Notes under the pieces: model-generated | What the model was told of the DNA's origin: nothing | Seen by the model: the letters and a program-made list of their open reading frames with translations, nothing else | Databases searched by the model: none | Shown here: piece by piece, positions 51,981-61,599 of the stretch | Layout of the letters: each line of letters begins with the position of its first letter | How positions within the stretch are numbered: the stretch's first letter is position 1 | Source: Sordaria brevicollis | Lineage: Eukaryota > Ascomycota > Sordariomycetes > Sordariales > Sordariaceae | Direction of reading: 5' to 3' | DNA: 64,000 bases | Assembly: GCA_033439795.1 (NCBI GenBank) | Contig: JAUTDP010000008.1 | Location: 310,001 to 374,000 of the forward strand | Translations under genes and position numbers: made by a program

Positions 51981-52877
51981 ATGGCAACTACCTTCCATTG
52001 GTTTCCCTGGCTCCCTTGGGAGCTCAGAATGCGGGTATGGGAGCTGACTGTGAAGCCCCGAACGGTCAAGATCAAGGCCCTATACGATCATATGGACAAG
52101 TATGAACAACTCAAGCAATTAGAAGCCAGCGGGAGGATCCCTCGTGGGGTTAGTGGTGAACTCCTCGAGTGCCTGTCCGGGCCCGTGCCGGCCCCTCTTC
52201 ACGCATGTCGGGAAGCGCGAATCCACCTCACGGAAGAACTCGGTGGCAAATCGCGTTTCTACAGCAAGGCCTTCCACGACATCCCAGAGATACCTTATGA
52301 AAGCGATAGCCGCTCGGAATACTTTAAACCACAACCGATAGACCCCGCGGTCCGGCTAGAGCTTGGCCTCCCCCCAGAGCCGCGATATTTCTGGGTAAAC
52401 TTCGAGTTGGATATGATTGACATCGGCAGAGACACGATTTTCGATTGCTTCTCACAGTACTACCGGAAAATTCAGCGGCTTAAATTCCCTCACGAATGCG
52501 GCGACATTTGGTCTTTGGCATCTGGGTGGCGAATGGAATATGAACACCTGATCAACTTCATCAATCTGCGAGAGTGCCACGTAGTGTGTGGTGAGGGTCT
52601 GGAGACCTGGCATGACTACCATGAATCATTTTTTCCTTGCCACATAGATAACATCCTGCTGATCGATGGTAATACGGGCGAGACGTCAACGCCCGCCGAG
52701 ATGAGCGCCAGAATGCAGTGGGCTGACTCGACCAAGGTAAAGGCTGTGGAACACAGAAGGCAGGGATGGCGTATGTACTTGGGTATGCCTTTGGTACCGT
52801 GGCTCCCACCACCAAGTTGGTTTGAAGGAGATACCTATAGTGACCCTCGCGACCCTCATGATCATTGGACTTGGTAG
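51981..52877 (+). CDS. 2EXR-domain protein
   Basis: A single exon of 298 residues. The start is the ATG at 51981 (MATTFHWFPWLPWELRMRVW); an upstream extension lacks ATG. The N-terminus has the F-x-x-F-P-x-L-P-W-E-L-R-x-R-V-W core of the fungal 2EXR family, followed by PAPLHACREAR, typical of the family's second conserved block, where residues of an old parent are linked to 'former neighbours'. The C-part is Trp/Tyr-rich without a known motif. The function of 2EXR proteins is unknown; they are often expanded and variable in Sordariomycetes. The partial copy lies 600 bases upstream. Confidence 0.78.
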   Translation: MATTFHWFPWLPWELRMRVWELTVKPRTVKIKALYDHMDKYEQLKQLEASGRIPRGVSGELLECLSGPVPAPLHACREARIHLTEELGGKSRFYSKAFHDIPEIPYESDSRSEYFKPQPIDPAVRLELGLPPEPRYFWVNFELDMIDIGRDTIFDCFSQYYRKIQRLKFPHECGDIWSLASGWRMEYEHLINFINLRECHVVCGEGLETWHDYHESFFPCHIDNILLIDGNTGETSTPAEMSARMQWADSTKVKAVEHRRQGWRMYLGMPLVPWLPPPSWFEGDTYSDPRDPHDHWTW

Positions 52878-53427
52878 TTGGTTCTGAAGTTGAGACTCCT
52901 TGGTATAAGGAACTTTTCTATTTCAAGGTTCCAGTCTCTCCAAGAGGTCGCTGTCACTTCTCAGCCGCGAACAAACTCCAGTCAAGGAAAGTTACCACAA
53001 GGAAGGCTTTTTCAGTCCCGTCTCTTCAAATTTCCGCCACGCCTCCCTTTCCGCCTCAGCTTGCAACTGTCAGAAACGTTTTCAGCTCTTTCAAGGCCAC
53101 ACAAAAACTCCCGGATTCTTCGCAACAAACACTCCGTCTTTTTGCCTCGTCCCGTCAGCCTTCGTCAGACGTCAACACAGAGAGTCTGGCTAGAGGTACA
53201 TCCGTACACACCCCCTTCTCATCAATACGAGATCACCGGGCATGTACACACAACATCGGTCCTTTTTACCACGCGTTCGTTGAGCAGGGTCTCTATTATA
53301 CGGCCGCAGGGCGAAATCAACACACCGGCTTTTGTACCAGTCACATCCATCGACCCTTCTAGCTCCCGCAACTTTTCCCACCCTCTTGTTGTGCTCCAGC
53401 GCTCGCAGGCCTCAACCCCTTCCTCCT
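52878..53427. other. spacer with relic of secreted-family gene
   Basis: Bases 53089-53160 resemble the 3' end of the secreted-family gene just to the right (shared TTCAAGGCCAC and GGATTCTTCGCAACAAA blocks at matching spacing). The rest shows nothing recognisable. Confidence 0.5.
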
Positions 53428-54150
53428 TCAAGGCCACGCAAAATCCCCTGGATTCTTCGCAACAAAGACACCGTGCTTCTCCTTCGTCACGTCATACTCG
53501 GTCAGCCCCACCACCGTGCCATTCAACTGAGTACACTTATCCATAACCACTGCAGTGGTCTGGGCAATGTTCCGGCATGTTCCCAGCCGACTCGGGTCCG
53601 TAGATACAAACCCAGCACGCTGAGGCATCAACATGGCAGTCCCGAACACATCGTAGACCGCGACCGTAAGGTTAGAGCCGCTGCTGGGCAAGCCGCTGGA
53701 GTGAGTAGTCTTTATAACGGCGGGGCAGGGGACGTCGCCGAGAGTGGCGAAGCGGTGGATGATGGTTGCTGCGTCGATTGCCTGTTATATACGATACGAA
53801 TGGGCGAGGATTAGCAATTTGTTTAGGTTTATTGTAGCGAAGAAGGGACTGCGTACCTGCGCCGAAATATCGGGTGTCCAATCCGTTAGGCAGAAGATGT
53901 CATTTGGGTTGATTGTAGGAGGTGGGACACCGTCTGAGTTCTTCAGGGATTCGAGGAAGGCGTTCACGGCTTGGTCCGGTGGGAGAGCGGTAGCGGGGTT
54001 GGTAGTAATGGAGTCAATCCAAGCGGAGAAAGTGAAGCGGGTGTTGCGAGCAAAGTGTAGGGCAGGGGCGGCGGTAGTAGGGGCCGCGATGGCTTTACCA
54101 GAGAGGAAGAGGAAGAGGGCAATTATTAAGAAAGGGGCGAGGTTGAACAT
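53428..54150 (-). CDS. secreted four-Cys family protein, member A
   Basis: Exon 1 is 54150-53857 and exon 2 53781-53428, joined across a 75-base intron (GTACGC...TAACAG), 215 residues. Residues 1-22 form a signal peptide. The shared block RFTFSAWIDSITTNPATAL then PPDQAVNAFL lies at about 38-66. Cysteines stand in FCLTDW, VPCP, GTCRN and DKCTQ; the last two lie in the conserved I-A-Q-x(4)-V-M-D-K-C-T segment, followed by G-T-V-V-G. The protein ends HGVFVAKNPGDFAWP. It has no dibasic site between the block and the Cys region, unlike members C-E. Function is unknown; extracellular by signal peptide. It is closest to member B. Confidence 0.8.
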
Positions 54151-54627
54151 TGTGGTGTAGTTGTATGGTCGTTGATACGGGAAGTATCGGTCGTAGTGGT
54201 TTGGTATTGCGTTAAGGGTTGACCAGTTGAAGAGGGGAAGTGATGCTCATTGAGAGAACGGAAACACAAGAGCTATTATACCGCTGCGACACCGACGACC
54301 TGGGACTCACGTCGGAGAGTACCTAAGATTAAGGGTGCTGGCGGCTGTTTGACTGTTGGAAAGGTAACCGCCTAGCCGCCAGGCCGTGTTTACCTTCTTT
54401 GTTATTTCGCGGCGTTTAAGGTTGGTACCAACCGGGCGGCTGTTGGGAGGTTTAATGTTTGTAAAACAAGGCGGATGGAATGCTTGAGATTCGGTATGGG
54501 TTAGGTAACGAATGATTGGGATTAATAAACGGATGAAAGGGGACTCCGTCCCTTATATGTTTGCCGTAACCTCATCCCCATATCCTAGTACTGTTGGAGA
54601 TCTCACCCAATGGATATCGTGACGTGG
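54151..54627. promoter_or_regulatory. upstream region shared with member B
   Basis: Bases of about 54345-54530 match about 56393-56585 upstream of member B (shared GTTTGACTGTTGGAA, GGCGTTTAAGG, CGGCTGTTGGGAG and ATGGGTTAGGTAA at similar spacing). The block lies about 195-380 bases before the start codon in both. It is likely promoter sequence copied with the gene. Confidence 0.65.
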
Positions 54628-54635
54628 TTTCATAA
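54628..54635. repeat. target-site duplication, left
   Basis: TTTCATAA, repeated exactly at 55063-55070 on the other side of the MITE. Confidence 0.9.
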
Positions 54636-55062
54636 GAGAAAACCTACAGCCACACGTATCGATCCCTACACGCACACCCATTTGGAGGGATCAACCATAG
54701 ATTTCACCCCCAATAAAGTATTTTGAAATTTGGAAGCTACTTATTCTTCTTTTTAAAATATATATTATTTATATTTGTATTCCATTTCACGAAGAAAATG
54801 AGATATTGGTGCGTTTAGAATGAAGTGGGAAAAGGGGTGGTAGTCCTTTGTAAGTTCCGGCGTTGCGAATGCAATTGGCTACGAATTAGAAATAAAATAC
54901 GATTTATAAAAGAAATAAGATAGAGAATGGGTTTGAGAAAGGCTTTATTTCACGGGTCCAAGAGTTTTATAGTTTTCGAAGCTTTTTGAGGAAGTTGTTG
55001 GGCTTTTCGTTTTAAAATGGGTGTGCGTGTAGGGATCGATACGTGTGGCTGTAGGTTTTCTC
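54636..55062. mobile_element. hAT-like MITE with 48-base perfect TIRs
   Basis: A 427-base element. Its first 48 bases (54636-54683, beginning GAGAAAACCTACAGCC) are the exact reverse complement of its last 48 (55015-55062). The same 8-base sequence TTTCATAA flanks both ends, an eight-base target duplication as made by hAT-type transposases. The interior is AT-rich with no ORF, so it is non-autonomous. Perfect TIRs and duplication suggest recent insertion or purging of mutations; it shows no obvious RIP in the TIRs. It sits between secreted-family members A and B. Confidence 0.9.
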
Positions 55063-55070
55063 TTTCATAA
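55063..55070. repeat. target-site duplication, right
   Basis: TTTCATAA, identical to 54628-54635. Confidence 0.9.
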
Positions 55071-55371
55071 TGTTTTAAAATTATCACTACATGTTTACAT
55101 TACTCGCTTGCCTACCCGGCAAGCTCTCTCTCTGTCTCTCTCTCTTCCCTTTTCCTTAACAATCAAGCTTTCCTTCTCTTATTTATCCTCTCCTACTCCT
55201 CATTCCATTCGTCCCAGTCGTGCAGATTCAACAAGTACGACCTTACCAATTCTGTTCAACCCTGCCGAACCTTCTAATAAAGCGTCAACGCCATGATTAA
55301 TTGAGTATACTACGTACCATGATATTCAACATATACGCTCCCAAAAAATCGACGCCTTTGCCCTTCCTCCA
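55071..55371. other. spacer
   Basis: CT-rich microsatellite (TCTCTCTCTG) near 55124-55146. Nothing else is seen; a plus-strand ORF here is unsupported. Confidence 0.5.
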
Positions 55372-56213
55372 TCAAGGCCACGTAACATCGTCCGGCATCC
55401 TCAGGATAAACACCCCCGTCTTCTCCTCCTCCGAGGTGACCTCATAGTCCACCATGCCCACCACCGTTCCGTTCAGCTGAGTACACTTATCCATAACGAC
55501 CGCAGTCGTGCGCGCTATGCTTCTGCACGTCCCGCGATTCTTTGGATCCTGACCTGCCAAACCGCTCCCCTTCGGCATTAACATGGCCGTCCCCTCGACA
55601 TCGTAGATATCAAGCTCCTGCGCAAAATTGACCCCTAAGTTCAAGCCGGTGGTGTTGCTGGTCTTGATGGTTACGGGGCAGGGCACGTCGCCGAGGGTGA
55701 TGAGGCGGTGGATGAGGGTTGCTGCATCGAGTATCTGTTTTCCATATTGAACGTACGACGTACATATACACAAGGTTAGGTCAAATGTTTTCTAGGTTGC
55801 GAAGGTAGGTATTCTATAAACATCAAGCCATAAAAGAAGGATAAACTTGCCTTTGCGGAAATATCCGGTCTCCAGTGCGTCTCGCAAAAGATCTCCTTTT
55901 TGGACCAGGTGGTGGAGGGAGGCACGAGGTCGACGCCCGGGTTCTTCTTCATGGAATCGAGAAAGGCGTTGACGGCCTGATCTGGGGAGAGAGCTTGGGA
56001 AGGGTTGGCGATGATGGAGTCTGTCCATGCCGAGAAGGAGTAGCGAGTACCAGTGGTATCGCGAGTGGGGAGTACATGTAGTAGTAGCTCGGACCGCTCG
56101 GTGGTATGGAAGGAAGTTGTGGACGTGGTAGGGGCTGGGGCTGCATTTCCCTGGGAGAGGAAAAGACTAGAGGCCGCTGCTGCGAGCATGAAGGCAAGGT
56201 TGTTGAACATCAT
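55372..56213 (-). CDS. secreted four-Cys family protein, member B
   Basis: Exon 1 is 56213-55851 and exon 2 55734-55372, giving 241 residues. The donor is GCAAGT after AAAG, so the intron (55850-55735) is GC-AG. It falls at the position homologous to member A's GT-AG intron and the phase agrees. The signal peptide is MMFNNLAFMLAAAASSLFLS. The shared block RYSFSAWTDSIIANPSQAL then SPDQAVNAFL follows. Conserved cysteines stand in FCETHW, VPCP, GTCRS and DKCTQ. It is closest to A throughout, including the C-terminus (GVFILRMPDDVTWP) and upstream DNA. Function is unknown. If GC were not used, GT further in would add unconserved residues. Confidence 0.78.
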
Positions 56214-56930
56214 CTTTTCTGGTTTCTGTATGGTCTGATGGAGGTTTCCGGTGGTGGTGGTTGACTTGACTGTTAAGGGATTGACAAGTGGAAAAGAATG
56301 GGGGGGAAGAATTGGAGAGAGGGGGGAGGTTAAATATATTCCGCCGTAGGGATATTTGCGATGGGAGAACGTGATGAATGGGTTCGGGGCTTGTTTGACT
56401 GTTGGAACTTGGGAATGTACTAGGTAAGCGCTGTTTGACTCCCGCCCGCCAGTTGTGTTTGCCTTCTTTGTCATTTCCCTGGCGTTTAAGGGTAGGAACC
56501 AACCGAGCCGCTGTTGGGAGCGTCAATGTTTGTGCAAGTTGGCGGTTGGATTGTTTGGATTCAGGATGGGTTAGGTAAGGAAGGCCTCGGAAAACGAGAT
56601 CAAAAACACCAAGGGGAAGCTAGTTCATAAAATCATGAATGGGGCAAAAAGGGACTGAAGCTGGATAGGTACCTAATTAGGTATCCAAGATGCGCCTATC
56701 AAAGTTACACTGAACAACCACGGATGGAAGGCACACAGAACCACTGCAAAGATCCCAACTGTCAAGTGCTGGTCGTCACTATGTATCGATGGAACAACGA
56801 TGTGATGAAAATGATCATGTCATTCATGATGTTCTGAGGATAAAGAAAGATTACAAGTCCTCGTGGTCTTTGGGACCGACTCAGTCGGACTCCCACCACC
56901 AGGGGCACCTACCTCTAGGTATCGACCAGC
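56214..56930. other. upstream region of member B and spacer
   Basis: Contains the copy of the A-type upstream block (about 56393-56585). CCTAATTAGGTATCC and GGTACC palindromic motifs lie near 56668-56685. No gene is supported. Confidence 0.5.
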
Positions 56931-57677
56931 CTAGTTCTTGTACACAAACCGCGTATACCCAAGAACTCCTCCATGCTTCAGGCCCGTAAGGTCCTTCACC
57001 CTAGAGCCCCCAACCAGCCCATCAGGCGTGGTGCATGTGTCCATGATGACGCCGTACATCTGGGCAAGACCAATGCTGTATCCGGTAGAAGCCTGGTTAG
57101 TCACATGCAACTGCTTTGGATGGGTGAACAGAAGCTGATAACATACCAGGTAGGATAGTTAACAGGATCATTATCCATATCAAACGGCAACAACAACGCT
57201 CCGCTGTAGTTAATCCAGATCCTCTGAGGCCAAATGCTATCCTTGACCCATCGGCCGGGGCACTCCACTGGACCAAGGGCGGCAAGGAAGTTGACGGCGG
57301 TGGCGGCGGAGGAGGCCTGGATATAACTGGTTAGTCTACTATACACTTGTTGGAAGTAGGAGTGTGAAACTCACCTTCGCCCTCTCCTGTCCAGGATTTT
57401 TACACTTCACCTGCGCATCCCACCCACGCTTCTCAACACCAGCCGGCAACGTAGCGTTGGCGGTCTCGAGGTACGCCTCTACGGCTTCCTCGGGGGATAG
57501 AGCGGTGTCGGGGTTAGCGACGATGGAGTCGACCCATTCGGAGAAGGAGAAGCGGGTTACTTCTGCTTCGGAAGTGGAAGGTTCGGCACCGGCAGCGGTG
57601 GGTGCGGCGAGGACTTGGGTGGTGAGAAGTCCCAATGTAAGAAGGGGGAGAGAGGAGAGGTGGGAGAAGGAGACCAT
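56931..57677 (-). CDS. secreted four-Cys family protein, member C
   Basis: Exons 57677-57375, 57316-57147 and 57075-56931, all in phase, give 205 residues. Residues 1-24 form a signal peptide. The shared block RFSFSEWVDSIVANPDTAL then SPEEAVEAYL follows at about 42-70, then a Kex2-type Lys-Arg (EKR-GWDAQ). Conserved cysteines: QVKC, VECP, PTC (codon split by intron 2) and DTCTT. The C-terminus has IGLAQMYGVIMDTCT and DLTGLKHGG. The second acceptor was chosen (GGATACAG at 57076) because it restores the Cys and the I-x-x-A-Q frame seen in D and E; the more obvious CCAG 20 bases earlier gives an unrelated frame. Confidence 0.78.
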
Positions 57678-58979
57678 TTTGGAGGGATGAGGGATATCAG
57701 GAGGACTGAAGTGCTGGAAGGCGCAATGGAAGTAGTGGAAGAGCTGCTGGTGATGGGAAGATTCGGCTTTGGAGTGTCTTTGTCTGCTGTCCTTATATCT
57801 TCTTTCTCTCTCCTGGTTTCTCTTTTCTTTTCTGTCTCTTCACACTTTTGTCCGTATACTAGGGGCTGCGAGTTCATAGCTTCTCCTTCAACCAACATGT
57901 TTCCGAGGAGGTTGAGCTAGCCCTTCCCAGTGGAAGAGGCGTTATCCCCGCAACGCCATCATCGCACCATCAACGCCTCCATTCGTTCGGCCCGCGACCA
58001 AAGCCATATCAACACCAACAATGGCGTTGTTTACCAGCCGTTCCTCGCCGGTACAAAAGCCGAGACTCCGTGATTACAAGCATAAAGCTCAGTCGTCGTC
58101 AAGAAACAACTGTGCAAATCGCCAACTGCAATATCCCCAAACCTCTATCGAACCGGTCCTTCACTCCTTCCCTCGGCGAAAGTTCCAAGGTTGACGTGAC
58201 AGAACTTGCTTTTGGCGATATTGTTTGCATCCCGTCTAAGGAAGTCGTTGAAGTTCTGATCCCTTCGAACCAATCAAGTGGCGAAGATGTCAACGGCCCC
58301 TGTTTACTTACCCCTGAACAGCCGAGACATCCATCAACGCGGGCCAACATGCACCCCAGATCAGGGTAGCATCGTGGGATTCAACGGCTTGCATGACGAG
58401 TAACAAACAACGGAACACAGGAGAAATGCAATTTCGTTGGAAGATGGGAACCACTACCCAGATGCACGACAGACAGTCGTTGCGAGTAGTCCGCACTTTG
58501 AGGTTGGCGAGTGATGGGAGGGCGGGATCGGGAACTTTTGTGGTCATGGCCAACTCGAAAATAGGCTAATATCTTTGCTTCGTACAAGACTTGAAGAGCT
58601 CGCCAACAGAGCCAACATGTTTCATCACTCTCAATGTGGCAGCTGTTCTTCAAGTCCAGCTCGGACTCGCAGGTTGAGCTAGATAGAGTTGACGAGAGTT
58701 GAGTTGAGAAAGTTGATGCTCGCATGTCTTCTACGTGTCTTCCATGGTTCCATTGTCCTGCTCTGTTTCAGTTAAAGTCACGAACCAAGCAAACTCACCC
58801 ATAAACCCTTTGACAGTTCTAGCCGTTCATAGCAACCAAAATTCCAGCAAATTCTTTGTTGTATGACCTCCCGTAAGTCTAGCTGATAATTCATTTCTAT
58901 ATAGGTAGGTAATAGCGTAACCGCTTACAAACTCCTATTCACCTCAATCCGCCCTATGTAACCCAACATCATCACCAAT
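57678..58979. other. 1.3-kb spacer between divergent members C and D
   Basis: Shared upstream region. ORFs of 80-114 codons on both strands (58070-58369 plus, 58381-58725 minus) show no domain or signal peptide and are not called. GTAGGTAGGTAA-type motifs occur near 58905. Confidence 0.5.
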
Positions 58980-60045
58980 ATGATTACCCACCACTTCACC
59001 ACCTCACTTTCCTTCTTCGTCTCAACCCTATTTGCCCTCACTTACACCTCTCAAGCCCTAGCCCTCGCCACTCCTCCTCCTGGTAACAATCCAAGTATAA
59101 CTGCCGCCACCGCCAAAGCCATCAGATCTCAAACTGACGAAAAGCTGCTGCGCCACACACGACGGTTCTCCTTCGCAGAATGGGTCGATACTATCATCGC
59201 CGACCCCGACACTACCCTCTCCCCTGAGGAAGCATGGCGGAGTTATCTTGATTCTTGACTCTCTTGACTCTGTTGATTCGGTTTCGGTCGTCAACACCAA
59301 CAGCACTGCGCCAGTTTCTTCTTCTGTTTCGTATAATACTACTGGGGCCTCCGAGAACATGGAGATGAGGCGTTGGGATTCCCAGGTTACTTGCACTGAC
59401 GTGGGGGGTGATCAACAACAACAAGCCAAGGTTAGTGATTTTTCCCTTTTTGTCTCGGGTTTATCCCTTGTTTTCGTCTTGCTCCAACCCCAAAAGCTTC
59501 CACTCTCAATTGGGAACTGAAGTATCAAGACTACCTAACTAACATACACTACATAAATAGGCCGTCGACGCAGTCTTCTGCATCTCCCTCATGGCCTAAA
59601 TGGGCCAAAAACCCTACGTACAACCAGAAAAAGTAAAACTGCCGTCGTCGCCCGGGGGCCCCCATGTTGAAACATATGCGTACTGTACTTTTAAGACCGC
59701 CATGATAGCGCCCTGGGGTGCTGGGTCTGAGGACTTGGCGAGGTGGGGGACTTAGTAAGTCTCTTCTTTCTTTATCTTTTCCTCACTTGGAAGCAGCTGC
59801 GGTGTTATTTGATCATGATTGTGATGAAGACGGAAGGGTCAAAAGAAGAAAAAATGAAGAAGAAGAAGAAGAATGCTGACTGTCTCAAAATAAATAGCGT
59901 TGCCGTCGCCCAAACGGCAGGTGCCATCATGGATACCTGTACTCGGCTGAACGAGGGTTTCGACACGGTGGCGGGTACTAGAAGCGTCGATCTGACGGGT
60001 ACGAAAGTCGGTGTATCTATCTCGTTTTTTAACGGGGATAAATGA
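58980..60045 (+). pseudogene. secreted four-Cys family protein, member D, decayed
   Basis: Exon 1 58980-59430, exon 2 59561-59754 and exon 3 59898-60045 keep the splice sites and phases of members C and E. Exon 1 encodes a signal peptide and the shared block RFSFAEWVDTIIADPDTTL then SPEEAWRSYL, and stops at TGA about 59256 in a TTGACTC/TTGATTC repeat. The downstream part (RRWDSQVTC) is in another frame: the exon is one base over a multiple of three. Exon 2 has TAA after 12 codons (CISLMA-stop). The split Cys codon of intron 2 reads TAC (Tyr) instead of TGC. Exon 3 keeps VAVAQTAGAIMDTCT and DLTGTKVGV. Three independent lesions mark a pseudogene. Confidence 0.75.
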
Positions 60046-60423
60046 TGATCTCGAGGTTTGAACGGGGATTTTGCTCGAGAACAGCGTAGACAGGTGTTGT
60101 GCGTAGTCGAGATGTTAGTATATTGGTTGGAAAAGCTGCTGTGTTCCCGAGCTTGACTTATTAGGACTCATTTTAGCGCTGGCATGTTGTTGTATATCGG
60201 TGTTATTTCTCTTCTACCCCCCTCCTACAGTGAAACATGAAAGTAATGGAGACTGAACGACGATAACTAAAAGGCTTGAACTGGCTGTATAGGAGCAAAG
60301 GAGGCATGGAATCGCGGACAGGTTCGATAACCTGAAGAAAGTGACGGTAATTCTATAAATTGGCAAGGCTAATAGAACTGTAGAAGGCGCGCAGGTCTAG
60401 GACATGGCCTTCCAACAAATGAT
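60046..60423. other. convergent spacer
   Basis: 3' flanks of D and E. Nothing recognisable. Confidence 0.5.
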
Positions 60424-61599
60424 CTACCTCTCAAATCCGCCCAGAATGCCGATATTATCTGCATCAATCACTTTTGTCAGGTTTTCTTTATCGAAAACCT
60501 TAAACATCCGCTCACCGTTAACGAAATCCACGGACCCGTCGCGGTAGGTACAAACATCCATGACCATGCCTGCTCTCTGGGCAATGTCCCCGCTACAGAA
60601 TTATAAGTTATAGTTAGCAATAACCATCCAGGTTTACTATACGCAAGAGATATGGTGTGGCGTGGGCGTTCCTACCAAGTATCCCAGCCGTTACTCTTCC
60701 AATAGATTCCATTATGTAGCGAAATCCCAGATGTTCCGCTGACGCAGTAAGCCCATCTCCACCAAGCTAGATACGAATTAGGATACGTCCCTCGCATCTT
60801 GGTCGGTACGCAGAGTTCTTTGCCTCTGGCGGCCAGTTTATTGATGCAATCTGCTGCTTCGATGGCCTAAAATTCATGATCAAGGCAGGTACGTGCGGTT
60901 AGTAGCGCCTCTCTATACTTATCAAGCCTGAAATATCTCCTACTCCACATCCAAAAAAAGGGCATTACCCCAGAACAAAGCAAAGAACAAAGGGCCTACC
61001 GAATAAAGGCAATCTTTGAAAAAACGAAGAAAATATAGAGGGGGGGAAAAGGGGGAAGACAAAACAGACAGAGGAAGGAAAAAATCAGCCAAAAGAGAAA
61101 AGGCAAAAGAGATAAGCGGGGGACGATCAAAGTAAGGTTTTTTACGTACCAAGGCAGAAACGTTCTCACGTACCAAGGTAGAACCATCCGTAACCACAGA
61201 AAAACAACCGCAGGTAACCCTGCGTGTTTTATCGTACCAGTATTTTTCCTCTTGTCGCTTATCCCTACTCCCACCTCCGCTTCCAGAGGTCCTAACAGAT
61301 TCAGATCTCGAGTTAACAAAAGCCTGCACCGCCTCCTCAGGTTTCAGCGCCGTCGATGGGTCAGCAATGATGGTATCTACCCAGGCAGCGAAGGAGAAAC
61401 TTTGCGTGGTGTCCGCGTGATCGGGGTTTTGTCGAGGTTCAAAAGGGGCGGACGATGATCCGCTGGCGATAGCTGCTGGCGCCGATGGCCCGAACGGGGT
61501 GGAGGAGGACGCGATGGCGCATTTAGGTAGGATGAAAAAGGTCAGGGGAATGAGGATGGAAAGATTGGGATGAATCATTTTCAGATGGTTGTGTCTCAT
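60424..61599 (-). CDS. secreted four-Cys family protein, member E
   Basis: Exon 1 begins at 61599 (a second in-frame ATG at 61578 gives a tidier signal peptide, MIHPNLSILIPLTFFILP). It ends at either of two GTACGT donors, after 61174 or 61150, both phase 0. Exon 2 is 60866-60676 and exon 3 60592-60424. The product is about 261 or 269 residues. The shared block SFSFAAWVDTIIADPSTAL then KPEEAVQAFV is followed by dibasic KR and RR sites. Cysteines include VTCGC, ADCIN, ELCVP, AYCVS, DTC (split by intron 2) and DVCTY: more than the other members. Exon 3 carries C-G-D-I-A-Q-R-A-G-M-V-M-D-V-C. Intron 1 is long (about 280-310 bases) and polypyrimidine-rich. Function is unknown. Confidence 0.72.
61149..61178 (-). 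repeat. 24-base duplication of a splice donor
   Basis: CCTTGGTACGT occurs twice, 24 bases apart, at the end of member E exon 1. Each copy offers an in-phase GT donor (61173 and 61149). Alternative use would add or omit eight residues. Confidence 0.7.

Noticed and set aside
57090..57146. Acceptor CCAG nearer the donor in intron 2 of member C
   Set aside because: It puts exon 3 in a frame with no resemblance to the paralogues and an early stop.
60310..60345. GGTTCGATAACC as a possible tRNA T-arm
   Set aside because: The loop is only four bases and no acceptor, D or anticodon arms can be folded around it. No tRNA or 5S rRNA gene was recognised anywhere in the window.
53428..61599. Assignment of the secreted family to Ecp2/Hce2 effectors or KP4-type killer proteins
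   Set aside because: Size, signal peptide and cysteines are only superficially similar; the cysteine spacing and flanking motifs do not match well enough by eye.
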